Position numbers and translations under genes: made by a program. From the NCBI GenBank assembly GCA_902790375.1, contig CADARY010000004.1, positions 1 through 64,000 on the forward strand: DNA of 64,000 nucleotides, in the 5' to 3' direction. This DNA comes from Oscillospiraceae bacterium (GTDB taxonomy: Bacteria > Bacillota > Clostridia > Oscillospirales > Oscillospiraceae). This document shows positions 31,860-39,991 of this stretch, piece by piece. The notes beneath the pieces were generated by a model. That model searched no databases. It was not told the DNA's origin and saw only the letters and a list, made by a program, of their open reading frames with translations. Position 1 is the first letter of the stretch; the number at the start of each line of letters is the position of its first letter.

Positions 31860-33703
31860 TGCCTGTATCCTCCAAGGTTCTCCTCCAGTTCCTCTCTGTA
31901 GTCCTCTACAACACGGATCTCCGCGCCGTCACAGACAAGGGCGTTGTCCCCGATGAGGTCGAACAGCGCCTCGTTGAGCGTATCGGTGACAACAGAGGGC
32001 ATGAGATGCTTTTCCTTTATCATTTCCCGCACAGCTTCCCCGCGCAGCAGGGCGGAGAGAATGCGCATGTGCGTTTCATCCAGCCCACCGACGGAGAAAA
32101 CGCCCGGGGCTGCCTTGCCTTCCGCAGCGGCGGATATGGGGGCTGTGTCCGGCGGCTCCTGCCAGCCCTCCTTTTCCTCCTCAGTCAGGAGGCTTTCACG
32201 TGTAATGCCCGCGTCCCGCCGGATCTGCGCAAGGCCTGAGAAGTCAATCGTGATCTTCGGCCTCGCGGCCTCCTCCTGCGCCCGCCGGTCATCGGCGATG
32301 GCGGCCTCCGCAAAGGGCGCGGCCCAGGCCTCCTCGGCCTTTACACGCAGAGTGTGCCCGGTCTTCAGGTGCCTGCGAAAGAGCCTGTCCCCCTCGTGCA
32401 GCAGGGCCAGGAAGCGCCGCTCGTCAAAGCTGAGGCGGTCGTAGCGCTCCTCCTCCCAGACGTCGCCGCGGCAGAGATAGCGGCGGCAGGGGTTCAGCTC
32501 AAACACGGCGGGGCCGTGGCGCTCGGTCTCCCAGTGCACCGCATTGGAAAGCGGGTTCCAGGGGTGCGCGCGCATCGGCCCGAAGCAGAGCGTAAACAGA
32601 TCGCCGTCAAACTCCCTGCGCGCATGCCGCCACAGCGCGGCAAAGAGCGCCCTGCCCCGCGCGTCCTCCTTCGTAATGACGGGGGACTGGGGGAGCTTTT
32701 CACCCGCGAAAACGCAGAGCGCGGAGAACAGCTCGTCATCCGCGGCAGCTTCCGGCTGCCGGAGGAGGGCAAGGGCCCTGTCCCTCCTGAGCACCGCCGG
32801 ATCGGCATATTGCAGGATCGTTTCACCGGGCAGATCGTGCAGCACCGCGTATTCCGACATCCAGCGCAGGAGGTTTGCCTTCATGGCCGCGTCGCCGTAG
32901 CCGGCGTCGAGAAAGGCGGCGTCAAATTCGCGCATCTTTCCGAGACTGTCCTCCGGGCCCTGCGTACCGATGCCGCACAGAAGCTCATAAAGATAAATGT
33001 AGGCGAAGGACAGCGTGACCGGCCGGACCCGGCCTCGCCTGAGCTCCGTGCGCCAGGTGAAATAGCCGCGCAGCTGCCGCAGGTTCAGATCGTGATAGGT
33101 GGGGAAATAGCGGTTAAAGTCCCCGTACCAGGGCAGATCGTCCTCATAATCAGCCATGAAGCAGCCCTGCCTGTAAAAGTTTTTGCTTTTTTGCGGCAGG
33201 GAGCCGTCGCCCGGCTCATACAGCCGCATCATCTCGAGAATGCGCGGCGGGATCTCCGGCACGCTCTCATCCGAAAAAAGCGCCCCGGCGGCGGGCAGGG
33301 GACTATCCGTCCAGGCGTCCGCATAATCCTCGGGCCGATCCTCAAGGATCAAGGTATAACCCCGCTGCTCGCCCGAGTGAAAAGCCCGGTCAAAAAGCCG
33401 GAAGACAAGCTCCGGCTCGGTGCGCTCGTCGAAGCGGACGCCCAGCCACTTGCGCCCCTTCATGCGAAAGGGCGGGCAGAGGTAATCGGCCTTTGCCTCC
33501 AGCATGCTCTGCTGCCCGCACTTCAGGTCGCAGCGCTGCAGCTCCGTGCCGGTCTCCTGATCCCATTGGCGCATCAGAAGCGCGATCCATTTTCCGGTGA
33601 TCGGGTCGGCCAGCACCGAAAAGCCCGGAAAGTCCGCCCATTTGTGCTGCTCGGCAAGATGATATTTTTCCTCGGCATACGCCGTCAGATCGTCCAGTTC
33701 CAA
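31856..33703 (-). CDS. TerB_N/TerB_C domain protein
   Basis: The 615-residue protein has a TerB N-terminal domain (about 165-300) with NFYRQGCFMADYEDD and FPTYHDLNLRQLRGYFTWRT, then a long variable region and a C-terminal TerB_C-like part (about 480-615, with LDETHMRILSALLRGEAV). Residues 1-125 (WADFPGFSVLADP, CPPFRMKGRKWLGVRFDE) recall MmcQ/YjbR-like folds, less certainly. TerB-type domains are linked to tellurite and phage-stress systems. The start is TTG 33703 with GAGG about 8 bp upstream. It opens the operon with the BrxD-like ATPase and helicase. Confidence 0.85.
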   Translation of the reverse strand: MELDDLTAYAEEKYHLAEQHKWADFPGFSVLADPITGKWIALLMRQWDQETGTELQRCDLKCGQQSMLEAKADYLCPPFRMKGRKWLGVRFDERTEPELVFRLFDRAFHSGEQRGYTLILEDRPEDYADAWTDSPLPAAGALFSDESVPEIPPRILEMMRLYEPGDGSLPQKSKNFYRQGCFMADYEDDLPWYGDFNRYFPTYHDLNLRQLRGYFTWRTELRRGRVRPVTLSFAYIYLYELLCGIGTQGPEDSLGKMREFDAAFLDAGYGDAAMKANLLRWMSEYAVLHDLPGETILQYADPAVLRRDRALALLRQPEAAADDELFSALCVFAGEKLPQSPVITKEDARGRALFAALWRHARREFDGDLFTLCFGPMRAHPWNPLSNAVHWETERHGPAVFELNPCRRYLCRGDVWEEERYDRLSFDERRFLALLHEGDRLFRRHLKTGHTLRVKAEEAWAAPFAEAAIADDRRAQEEAARPKITIDFSGLAQIRRDAGITRESLLTEEEKEGWQEPPDTAPISAAAEGKAAPGVFSVGGLDETHMRILSALLRGEAVREMIKEKHLMPSVVTDTLNEALFDLIGDNALVCDGAEIRVVEDYREELEENLGGYRQ

Positions 33704-33756
33704 AATACAACCTCAAGCTTCTCTTCGGCGCTGCCGCCGTAAAATTTGTATTCTTT

Positions 33757-33785
33757 AAAGTACTATGAAAAAACGGACTTGTCAA
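33757..33785 (-). promoter_or_regulatory. Possible promoter of the TerB/BrxD/helicase operon
   Basis: Minus-strand TTGACA (33785-33780) is perfect; a weak TACTTT (33762-33757) follows at 17 bp. Confidence 0.45.
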
Positions 33786-33823
33786 TGCGCAGATCGAAAG
33801 AATCGGCACAGCGCGGAAAAGGA

Positions 33824-33852
33824 TTGATTCCTGAAGAAAACTATGTTATTAT
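33824..33852 (+). promoter_or_regulatory. Promoter of the amidohydrolase gene
   Basis: TTGATT (33824-33829) and TATTAT (33847-33852) at 17-bp spacing, 33 bp before the start codon. Confidence 0.65.
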
Positions 33853-33884
33853 TTTCTCAATTTTTTCCGACGGGAGCTGATCGA

Positions 33885-35462
33885 ATGAAAATACTGTTCA
33901 AAAACGGCAGCATCTATGACGGGAGCGGGGAAGCCCCCTCTGTCGGCGATGTCCTGATCGAGGATGATACCATCCTCGAGGTGGGCGGCAGCATCAGCGC
34001 GCCGGCGGACAAGGTCGTGGATCTCACAGGCCTGCAGATCTGTCCCGGCTTTATCGACGCCCATTCCCACAACGACTTTTTCTATGACAGGGAGGATGCG
34101 GAGAAGTACTACAAGCCCTTTATCGAGCAGGGGATCACCACCCAGATCACGGGCAACTGCAGCTTTTCGCCCTTCGGCGCGGACCCGGACACCCCGTACC
34201 GGGACAAGATGGGCGGCGGTCTGTTCGACACGCTGGCCCCCTGCAGCTTTGCCGAATTCAAAGAACGCGCGGCGGGCAGACTTTATGTAAACCTTGTCCC
34301 GCTGATCGGGCAGGGCTCCGTGCGCGCCGGCATCGCGGGCTATAACCCCGCGCCCTTCACACCGGAGCAGATCGAGAAGGAGCTGGGCTTTGTGCGCGAG
34401 GCCATGGAGGGCGGCGCCTTCGGCGGCTCCCTCGGCTTCATGTATGAGCCGGACCGTTACGCCCGGGAGGATGAGATCCTCGCCTTTGCCAGGGAAATCG
34501 CCAGATACGGCGGCATCGTCACCGTCCATCCCCGCGCCTGCTCCATCGTCAGCGCCGATTATCCGCTGCTGACGAAGAAGTCCCACCTCGAAATGGGCCT
34601 GGACGAGGCGGTGGACATCATGGAGAAATCCGGCTGCCGGCTTGAATACAGCCACCTGATTTTCACCGGGCAGAGAAGCTGGAAGCTCCTGGACAAGATG
34701 CTGGACACCTTCTATCGGGAGCGGCGCAAGGGCTATCCCATCGCCTATGACAACTACGCTTTCCACTACGGCGCCTCGGTCATCACCGTTGTTTTTCCCG
34801 AGTGGTATGCCCAGCTCAGCAGGGAGGAGGCCGCAAAGCCGGTAAACCGCTTCAAGCTCCAGCTCACGATCCTCATGTACCGCAAGGTGCTGGGCATCGA
34901 CTGGGACGATATGGTCATCGCCTACATTTCGGACGAGCATCCGGAATACGAGGGCAAGACCATCCCTCAGGCCGCGGCGGAGGAGGGGCTTTCCAATCTC
35001 GACATGTATCTCAAGCTGGTGGATCTGTCCAATCGTGCGGGCAGCATCTATCTCGGCAAGTACTATAATGAGGAGATCGTGCGCAGACTCATGGAGGATG
35101 AGCTCTCCGTATTCATGACGGACGCCTGGGTGGTGGAAAAGGGCCTGCAGAACATTGCGGCCTTCCAGACCTTCCCGCAGTTTTTTGTCCTGGCAAAACG
35201 CTATGGCATTCCCGCGGAGAAGATCGTGCGCAAGATGACCGGCGCGACGGCAGACCGCTACGGCATCCCGCAGCGCGGCTACCTCAAGCCGGGCTGCAAG
35301 GCGGACCTCACGGTCATTGATCTTGACGGGATGCGTGTGGACGAGAAGAAGCCCGATGCAAAGCCCGGCGGCATCGTGCATGTGTACGTAAACGGCAGGC
35401 CCGTCCTGCAGGACGGGGCTTACGTCGGCGGTCAGGCCGGCGAGATAGTATTAAAGCGCTGA
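33885..35462 (+). CDS. Amidohydrolase, N-acyl-D-amino-acid deacylase (D-aminoacylase) type
   Basis: The 525-residue protein has the D-aminoacylase layout: a small beta domain start (LFKNGSIYDGSGEAP), the metal motif GFIDAHSHND, ITTQITGNCSFSPFG with the bridging-Cys position of the family, EYSHL, and a C-terminal GYLKPGCKADLTVIDLD. These enzymes hydrolyse N-acyl-D-amino acids or related cyclic amides using zinc. The GGGAG site favours ATG 33885 over an upstream in-frame start. No substrate-specific neighbours are seen. A terminator follows. Confidence 0.88.
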   Translation: MKILFKNGSIYDGSGEAPSVGDVLIEDDTILEVGGSISAPADKVVDLTGLQICPGFIDAHSHNDFFYDREDAEKYYKPFIEQGITTQITGNCSFSPFGADPDTPYRDKMGGGLFDTLAPCSFAEFKERAAGRLYVNLVPLIGQGSVRAGIAGYNPAPFTPEQIEKELGFVREAMEGGAFGGSLGFMYEPDRYAREDEILAFAREIARYGGIVTVHPRACSIVSADYPLLTKKSHLEMGLDEAVDIMEKSGCRLEYSHLIFTGQRSWKLLDKMLDTFYRERRKGYPIAYDNYAFHYGASVITVVFPEWYAQLSREEAAKPVNRFKLQLTILMYRKVLGIDWDDMVIAYISDEHPEYEGKTIPQAAAEEGLSNLDMYLKLVDLSNRAGSIYLGKYYNEEIVRRLMEDELSVFMTDAWVVEKGLQNIAAFQTFPQFFVLAKRYGIPAEKIVRKMTGATADRYGIPQRGYLKPGCKADLTVIDLDGMRVDEKKPDAKPGGIVHVYVNGRPVLQDGAYVGGQAGEIVLKR

Positions 35463-35475
35463 AAACGCAGCATAC

Positions 35476-35518
35476 AAAACGGACGGTGAGATCGTTTCTG
35501 AACTCACCGTCCGTTTTT
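35476..35518. terminator. Bidirectional terminator
   Basis: AAAACGGACGGTGAG (35476-35490) pairs with CTCACCGTCCGTTTT (35503-35517), followed by T. It lies between convergent genes. Confidence 0.92.
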
Positions 35519-35532
35519 GCCGGGAGACGCGC

Positions 35533-35877
35533 CTACAGGGCTTCAATCTCCTTGATGTTGTATTCATTTCCGGTCACGAGAAAGGTGTTGGGGCTGTGGC
35601 AGTAGGGACATTCCTTGCCGTAGGTCATGGTGGGATAGGTCTGTCTGCAGTCCTGACAGTAGGTGACAGCCTTGAGCTCCTCGATTTTGAGCTCCGTGTC
35701 CTTGAAGTGCTCGGTCTTGGCGCGGGCATACTCCCAGAATTCGGTGAGATACATGGGGATGATGCCGCTGACCTCACCCACCTCCAGCGTGATGGAGCCG
35801 ACCTTCTTGAGGTCGTTTTCCGCCATCAGCTTTTCCACCGTGTCGATGACGTAATATATCGTACCTAACTCGTGCAT
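35533..35877 (-). CDS. hypA: HypA-family nickel metallochaperone (copy 2)
   Basis: This 114-residue protein begins MHELG (nickel-binding Met-His-Glu) and has zinc ligands C74, C77, C90 and C93 (CQDC, CPYC). It is clearly diverged from the HypA in the hydrogenase operon. It starts 2 bp after the stop of a large iron-sulfur flavoprotein gene, so it is co-translated with it instead of with a hydrogenase large subunit. Its client could be a hydrogenase elsewhere. I chose ATG 35877 because it gives the canonical N-terminus. Confidence 0.92.
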   Translation of the reverse strand: MHELGTIYYVIDTVEKLMAENDLKKVGSITLEVGEVSGIIPMYLTEFWEYARAKTEHFKDTELKIEELKAVTYCQDCRQTYPTMTYGKECPYCHSPNTFLVTGNEYNIKEIEAL

Positions 35878-35879
35878 GC

Positions 35880-38585
35880 TTATCCCTTGCGAATGATACG
35901 CACAGCCTGCCTGGCCGCGTGCTTGAGCATCGGGCCGACCTTGTCCTCGCAGCGCACCAGGTTGGAGGCTTCGGGCACGTCTCGCTGGAGATGGATGGCG
36001 TCGAACATGCAGCGCGTGGTGCACAGACCACAGCCGATGCAGCGGTTGCGGTCGATGACGGTCACACCGCAGCCCAGGCAGCGGCTCGCCTCGGCCTTGA
36101 CCTGCTCCTCCGTAAAGGTGAGGCGGTCATGCTCGAAGGATCTGGCCTTGGCGGGATCGTGCAGGATGGCCTGGCGCGCAGGACGGTCGAAGCTGTCCAT
36201 GCCAAGGACGATGTCGTCCTTGTTGAGCTCATAGAACTCGCGCAGATTGCGGCCCACCGTGAGGCTCTGTCCGTTCTGGACGAAGCGGTGCAGGGATTCT
36301 GCGCCCTCGCGGCCTGCGGCAATGGCGTCGATGGCAAACTTCGGGCCGGTGTACACGTCGCCGCCGACGAAGATATCCTTCTGCCCGCTCTGGTAGGTGA
36401 CGGCGTCGGCGAGGGCGTTGCCCTTCTTGCCGGTCTGGAGCGCGCCGACATCCAGCTTGCCCCAGTCGATGACCTGACCGACGGCGGAGAGGACCGCATC
36501 GACCTCGAGAGTCTCAAATCTGCCGGTGCCGACGGGGGCGCGTCTGCCCTTCTCGTCGGGCTCGCCGAGCTCCATGATCTCGACCTTCAGACCGCAGACC
36601 TTGCCGTCTCTGCCGAGGATCTCGGCGGGGGCGCTGAGGAAGCAGAACTTCACGCCCTCGGCCCTGGCCTCGGCGATCTCTTCCTTGTCGGCAGGCATCT
36701 CGGCCTCGCTGCGGCGGTAGATCACGTAAGTCTCCGCGCCGAGGCGGACAGCCGTGCGGCAGACATCCATCGCGACGTTGCCGCCGCCGATGACGGCGAC
36801 CTTCCTGCCGATGGCGGGCTTTTCGCCGAGGTTGACCTCACGCAGGAAGTCAACGCCGCCGTACACGCCGGAAAGCTCCTCGCCGGGGATGTTGAGCTTC
36901 GAGCTCTTCTGCGCGCCGATGGCCACATAGAAGCCCTTGTAGCCCTGCCGGCGCAGCTCGTCGATGGTGATATCCCTGCCGACCTCGGTGTTCATCTGGA
37001 ACTTGACGCCCATCTTCTCGAGCACGGCGATCTCGCCCTTGAGGGCGCTGCGGTCGAGGCGGTAGCTGGGGATGCCCATGATGAGCATGCCGCCCGGCTC
37101 TTTGTTGCGGTCGAAGACGGTCACGTTCACATAGCCCATGCGCGCAAGATAATAGGCGCAGCTCAGGCCCGCGGGGCCGGCGCCGATGATGGCGACCTTC
37201 TCCTCATAGGGCTTGTCGATGGGGCGGCGGTAGAGAGGTTCGGGGATGTAAGGCGTCTCGCCCTTGAGGTCCTGCTCGGCGATGAACTTCTTGATCTCGT
37301 CTATGGCGACGGCCTTGTCGAGCCTGCCGCGGGTGCAGGCATCCTCGCAGCGGCGGTTGCAGACATAGCCGCAGACGGAGGGGAAGGGATTATCCTGCTT
37401 GATGAGCTTGAGGGCGTCAAGATAGCGGCCCTCTTTCGCGAGCTTGATGTAGCCCTGGATGGCGATATGAGCGGGGCAGGCAGTCTTGCAGGGCGCGGTG
37501 CCGGACTCGTGGCAGTTCTTGCGGTTATCCACCACATAGTTGGGGTTCCACTTGTCCTTGCCCCATGTGAGGCCGGAGGGCAGCTCCTGCTGCGGGTACT
37601 GAACCTCGCCGTTTTTGGTGCAGAGCTTCTGGCCGAGCTTCACTGCGCCGGCGGGACATACCTCCACACACTTGCCGCAGGCCACGCAGTTGTCCTTGTC
37701 CACGTGGGCCCGGTAGGCGGAAGCGGAGAGATTCGGGGTGTTGAAATACTGGCTGGTGCGCAGGGCAAAGCATACGCCCACGTCGCAGTTGCAGAGGCCG
37801 AAGATCTTGTCGGAGCCGTCAATGTTCGTGGTCTGGTGGACGTAGCCGTTCTCCTCGGCGCGCTTGCAGATGTCAAGGGCCTCTTCCTTGGTGATGGGGC
37901 GGCCCTTGCCGGTCTCGATGAGGTAGGTGGCGAAATCGCCGAGACCGATGCAGCAGTCGTCCTGCATCTCGCCCGAGCCCTCACCGCGCAGACGCCTGGC
38001 GTTGCGGCAGGAGCAGTAGCCGACGGAGAGCTGCCCATCGTATTTGTCCAGCCAGTGGGAGATATGCTCAATGGAGGCGGAAACGCTCTTGGCGGGGATA
38101 GCGCTCTCCACGGGGATGACGTGCATGCCGATGCCGTCGCCGCCGGGGGGGATCAGATGGGTCTTTCCCTCAAGCGGGAGGAAGGTCATCTTGTCAAAGG
38201 AATCGGCAAGCTCCGGATATTTTTCGACCTGCCAGAGGACCATGTTGGTCATCTCGGCGATACCGGGGACAAAGAGCTGGACATACCACTGCTTCTCATG
38301 TCTGGGGTTTTCCCAGTGGTACTCGACGATGCCGTGGTTGGCCGCATCGGTGAGCAGCTCCTCGATGCGCGCCTCGGACTTGCCGGTGAGCTTTGCGATC
38401 TCCGCGGTGGTCTTGGGCTTTCTCAGACCCATCTTCAGCATGACCTCCGCGATCTCATCATTGGAGCATGCGCGGTCGAGGATGATGTATTCGGGGTCGT
38501 TTTCGGTCAGACGCTTTATACCGAATTTATACGGCAGGCGGTCCGTAATCATTTTGCCGAGCTCAAAAAGGATCTCTCTTGCCAT
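35880..38585 (-). CDS. Multi-domain iron-sulfur flavoprotein (GltD/NfnB-like oxidoreductase)
   Basis: Domains in the 901-residue protein: an N-terminal winged-helix-like part (about 40-105), a cysteine-rich region (CSCRNARR near 190, DDCCIGLG, CNCDVGVC), and a [4Fe-4S] ferredoxin motif (CVACGKCVEVCPAG near 297). The GltD-type cluster region follows (CKTACPAH, CGYVCNRRCEDAC, about 365-420). Then come FAD binding (VAIIGAGPAGLSCAYYL, near 465), NAD(P) binding (VAVIGGGNVAMDVC, near 600), and a C-terminal 2[4Fe-4S] motif (CIGCGLCTTRCMFDA). It should pass electrons between NAD(P)H and a ferredoxin-like partner. ATG 38585 follows AAAGGAG. The downstream HypA links it to nickel or hydrogenase biology. 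Confidence 0.88.
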   Translation of the reverse strand: MAREILFELGKMITDRLPYKFGIKRLTENDPEYIILDRACSNDEIAEVMLKMGLRKPKTTAEIAKLTGKSEARIEELLTDAANHGIVEYHWENPRHEKQWYVQLFVPGIAEMTNMVLWQVEKYPELADSFDKMTFLPLEGKTHLIPPGGDGIGMHVIPVESAIPAKSVSASIEHISHWLDKYDGQLSVGYCSCRNARRLRGEGSGEMQDDCCIGLGDFATYLIETGKGRPITKEEALDICKRAEENGYVHQTTNIDGSDKIFGLCNCDVGVCFALRTSQYFNTPNLSASAYRAHVDKDNCVACGKCVEVCPAGAVKLGQKLCTKNGEVQYPQQELPSGLTWGKDKWNPNYVVDNRKNCHESGTAPCKTACPAHIAIQGYIKLAKEGRYLDALKLIKQDNPFPSVCGYVCNRRCEDACTRGRLDKAVAIDEIKKFIAEQDLKGETPYIPEPLYRRPIDKPYEEKVAIIGAGPAGLSCAYYLARMGYVNVTVFDRNKEPGGMLIMGIPSYRLDRSALKGEIAVLEKMGVKFQMNTEVGRDITIDELRRQGYKGFYVAIGAQKSSKLNIPGEELSGVYGGVDFLREVNLGEKPAIGRKVAVIGGGNVAMDVCRTAVRLGAETYVIYRRSEAEMPADKEEIAEARAEGVKFCFLSAPAEILGRDGKVCGLKVEIMELGEPDEKGRRAPVGTGRFETLEVDAVLSAVGQVIDWGKLDVGALQTGKKGNALADAVTYQSGQKDIFVGGDVYTGPKFAIDAIAAGREGAESLHRFVQNGQSLTVGRNLREFYELNKDDIVLGMDSFDRPARQAILHDPAKARSFEHDRLTFTEEQVKAEASRCLGCGVTVIDRNRCIGCGLCTTRCMFDAIHLQRDVPEASNLVRCEDKVGPMLKHAARQAVRIIRKG

Positions 38586-38721
38586 GTTTTGTCTCCTTTC
38601 AAATCTGCCAATACTCTTTTTTATTATAAAACACGCTTATTATAAGAGTATCATACAAGCGTCTTTTTTTCAACTGCTTTTCGACCTGCGTCAGCAGAAT
38701 ATGCAGCCTTTTGGAAAACAC

Positions 38722-38760
38722 AAAAAGACACTTGTCTTTTTACCGCGGACGGGTTATGAT
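38722..38760 (+). promoter_or_regulatory. Promoter overlapped by a palindrome, methyltransferase gene
   Basis: TTGTCT (38732-38737) and TATGAT (38755-38760) are 17 bp apart. The -35 lies in a perfect palindrome AAAAAGACA-CT-TGTCTTTTT (38722-38741), a likely operator. The same region holds AT-rich sequence for the divergent flavoprotein gene, with two TATAAT motifs on its strand. Confidence 0.55.
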
Positions 38761-38795
38761 AAAGCAGAACCAAAAAAGCCGGGAGGGTCGGGACA

Positions 38796-39494
38796 TTGAA
38801 TCATTTCGCCGGAAAAGTGGAGAACTATTGCAGCAATAAGTTCTGGATGATGATGGATTTCTTCCTCGATATGCGTATCTGCGGGAGAAGCCTGGTAAAA
38901 TATGTCCCAAGCATCTTTCGTGACGACAGGCAGGGCGTGGGAGGCACCGGCTCGCATTCGACCCACTATGCCGTTCTGGAGGAAATCTTTGCGGATGTGC
39001 GCTTTTCGCCTGAGGATCGCTTCCTGGATGTCGGCTGCGGCAAGGGGCGTGTCCTGGCCTTCTTGATCAAACAGCGCTGTCCATGCATGATCCACGGTGT
39101 GGAATACAATGTGGAAGTCGGGAAAATCGCCGCCGAATGGACAAAGCGTTACGAGCATGTCGAGGTCATGATCGGCGATGCTTTCCAGATAGATTATAAC
39201 AGATATTCAATCCTGGGCCTGGCCCGTTCCTTCCTGCCGAAGACCTTCCTTGCCTTCGTGGAAACGCTTGAAAAAACGCTGACGCATCCGATCACGCTGG
39301 TAAGCTGGTACGATCAGCAGAGCGGGCATCTGCTCAGGGGGCGCCCGGGATGGGAGCTTCAGAAGCACGGAACCCTTGACAGAATCCGGGGGATCAAAGT
39401 CGACTCCCACCGGCAGAGCTATTCGATCTGGGTCTATGATCCACAGAAGAGGGAAGCCTTGCCCGGCGGAAAAGCGGAGAAAGCAGAAGCATAA
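38796..39494 (+). CDS. SAM-dependent methyltransferase-like protein
   Basis: The 232-residue protein has a Rossmann-type SAM motif, RFLDVGCGKGRVLAFL (about 69-84), and GVEYNVEVGKIA as motif II, preceded by a GTGSHSTHYAVLEEIF segment seen in histone-methyltransferase-like/DOT1-fold proteins. The start is TTG 38796 behind GGGAGGG. Its target is not known. It is separated by 14 bp from the ACT regulator gene and likely co-transcribed. Confidence 0.82.
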   Translation: MNHFAGKVENYCSNKFWMMMDFFLDMRICGRSLVKYVPSIFRDDRQGVGGTGSHSTHYAVLEEIFADVRFSPEDRFLDVGCGKGRVLAFLIKQRCPCMIHGVEYNVEVGKIAAEWTKRYEHVEVMIGDAFQIDYNRYSILGLARSFLPKTFLAFVETLEKTLTHPITLVSWYDQQSGHLLRGRPGWELQKHGTLDRIRGIKVDSHRQSYSIWVYDPQKREALPGGKAEKAEA

Positions 39495-39508
39495 AAGGAG
39501 GGGAGAGC

Positions 39509-39946
39509 ATGCTTGACCAGTATCTTATCATTCACAAGAGCATTCTGCCCGAATACTATGAAAAGGTCATTGAAGCGCGGCGACTGCTGGAGGACGGCAA
39601 AATCAAGGATGTGAGCCAGGCGGTACGGCAGGTCGGCATCTCGCGCAGCACCTACTACAAGTACAAGGATTTCATCCTGGAGCCGACGGAGATCTCCGGC
39701 GGTCGCAAGGCGGTGCTGTCCATGATGCTCAATCACGAGCAGGGCATTCTCAGCGCGCTCCTGAGCCGTATTTCGGAGGCCCGGGCCAACGTCCTCACCA
39801 TCACGCAGAGCCTGCCCATCCGGGACAAGGCCAGCGTTACGATTTCTCTGGATGTAAGTGAGGTGGACGGCAGCATGGAAAGCTTTGTCGCCCTGCTGGG
39901 AGAAGTCCCCGGAGTCGAGCAGCTTCGCGTACTGGCGGTCGAATAG
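39509..39946 (+). CDS. ACT-domain regulator (PheB/ThrR-like)
   Basis: The 145-residue protein has an N-terminal helix-turn-helix-like part (VSQAVRQVGISRSTYYKYKD, about 35-54) and a C-terminal ACT domain (about 70-145, with LNHEQGILSALLSRISEARA). This is the UPF0735/PheB arrangement, in which an amino acid bound by ACT controls DNA binding. AAAAGGAGGGG precedes ATG 39509. The usual neighbour hom (homoserine dehydrogenase) is absent here. Confidence 0.9.
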   Translation: MLDQYLIIHKSILPEYYEKVIEARRLLEDGKIKDVSQAVRQVGISRSTYYKYKDFILEPTEISGGRKAVLSMMLNHEQGILSALLSRISEARANVLTITQSLPIRDKASVTISLDVSEVDGSMESFVALLGEVPGVEQLRVLAVE

Positions 39947-39991
39947 AGACGGAAAAGCCGCCGGTCAGCGTATGGAAGGAGGGCGGACACG

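Noticed and set aside
28273..33703. A BREX phage-defence locus
   Set aside because: Only BrxD- and BrxHI-like proteins are present; BrxC, PglX, PglZ and BrxA/B are missing, so the name BREX is not justified.
35919..38645. A 908-codon open frame antisense to the iron-sulfur flavoprotein
   Set aside because: Its sequence is the Ala/Gly/Leu/His-rich shadow typical of high-GC genes; the opposite strand has clear FAD, NAD(P) and cluster motifs.
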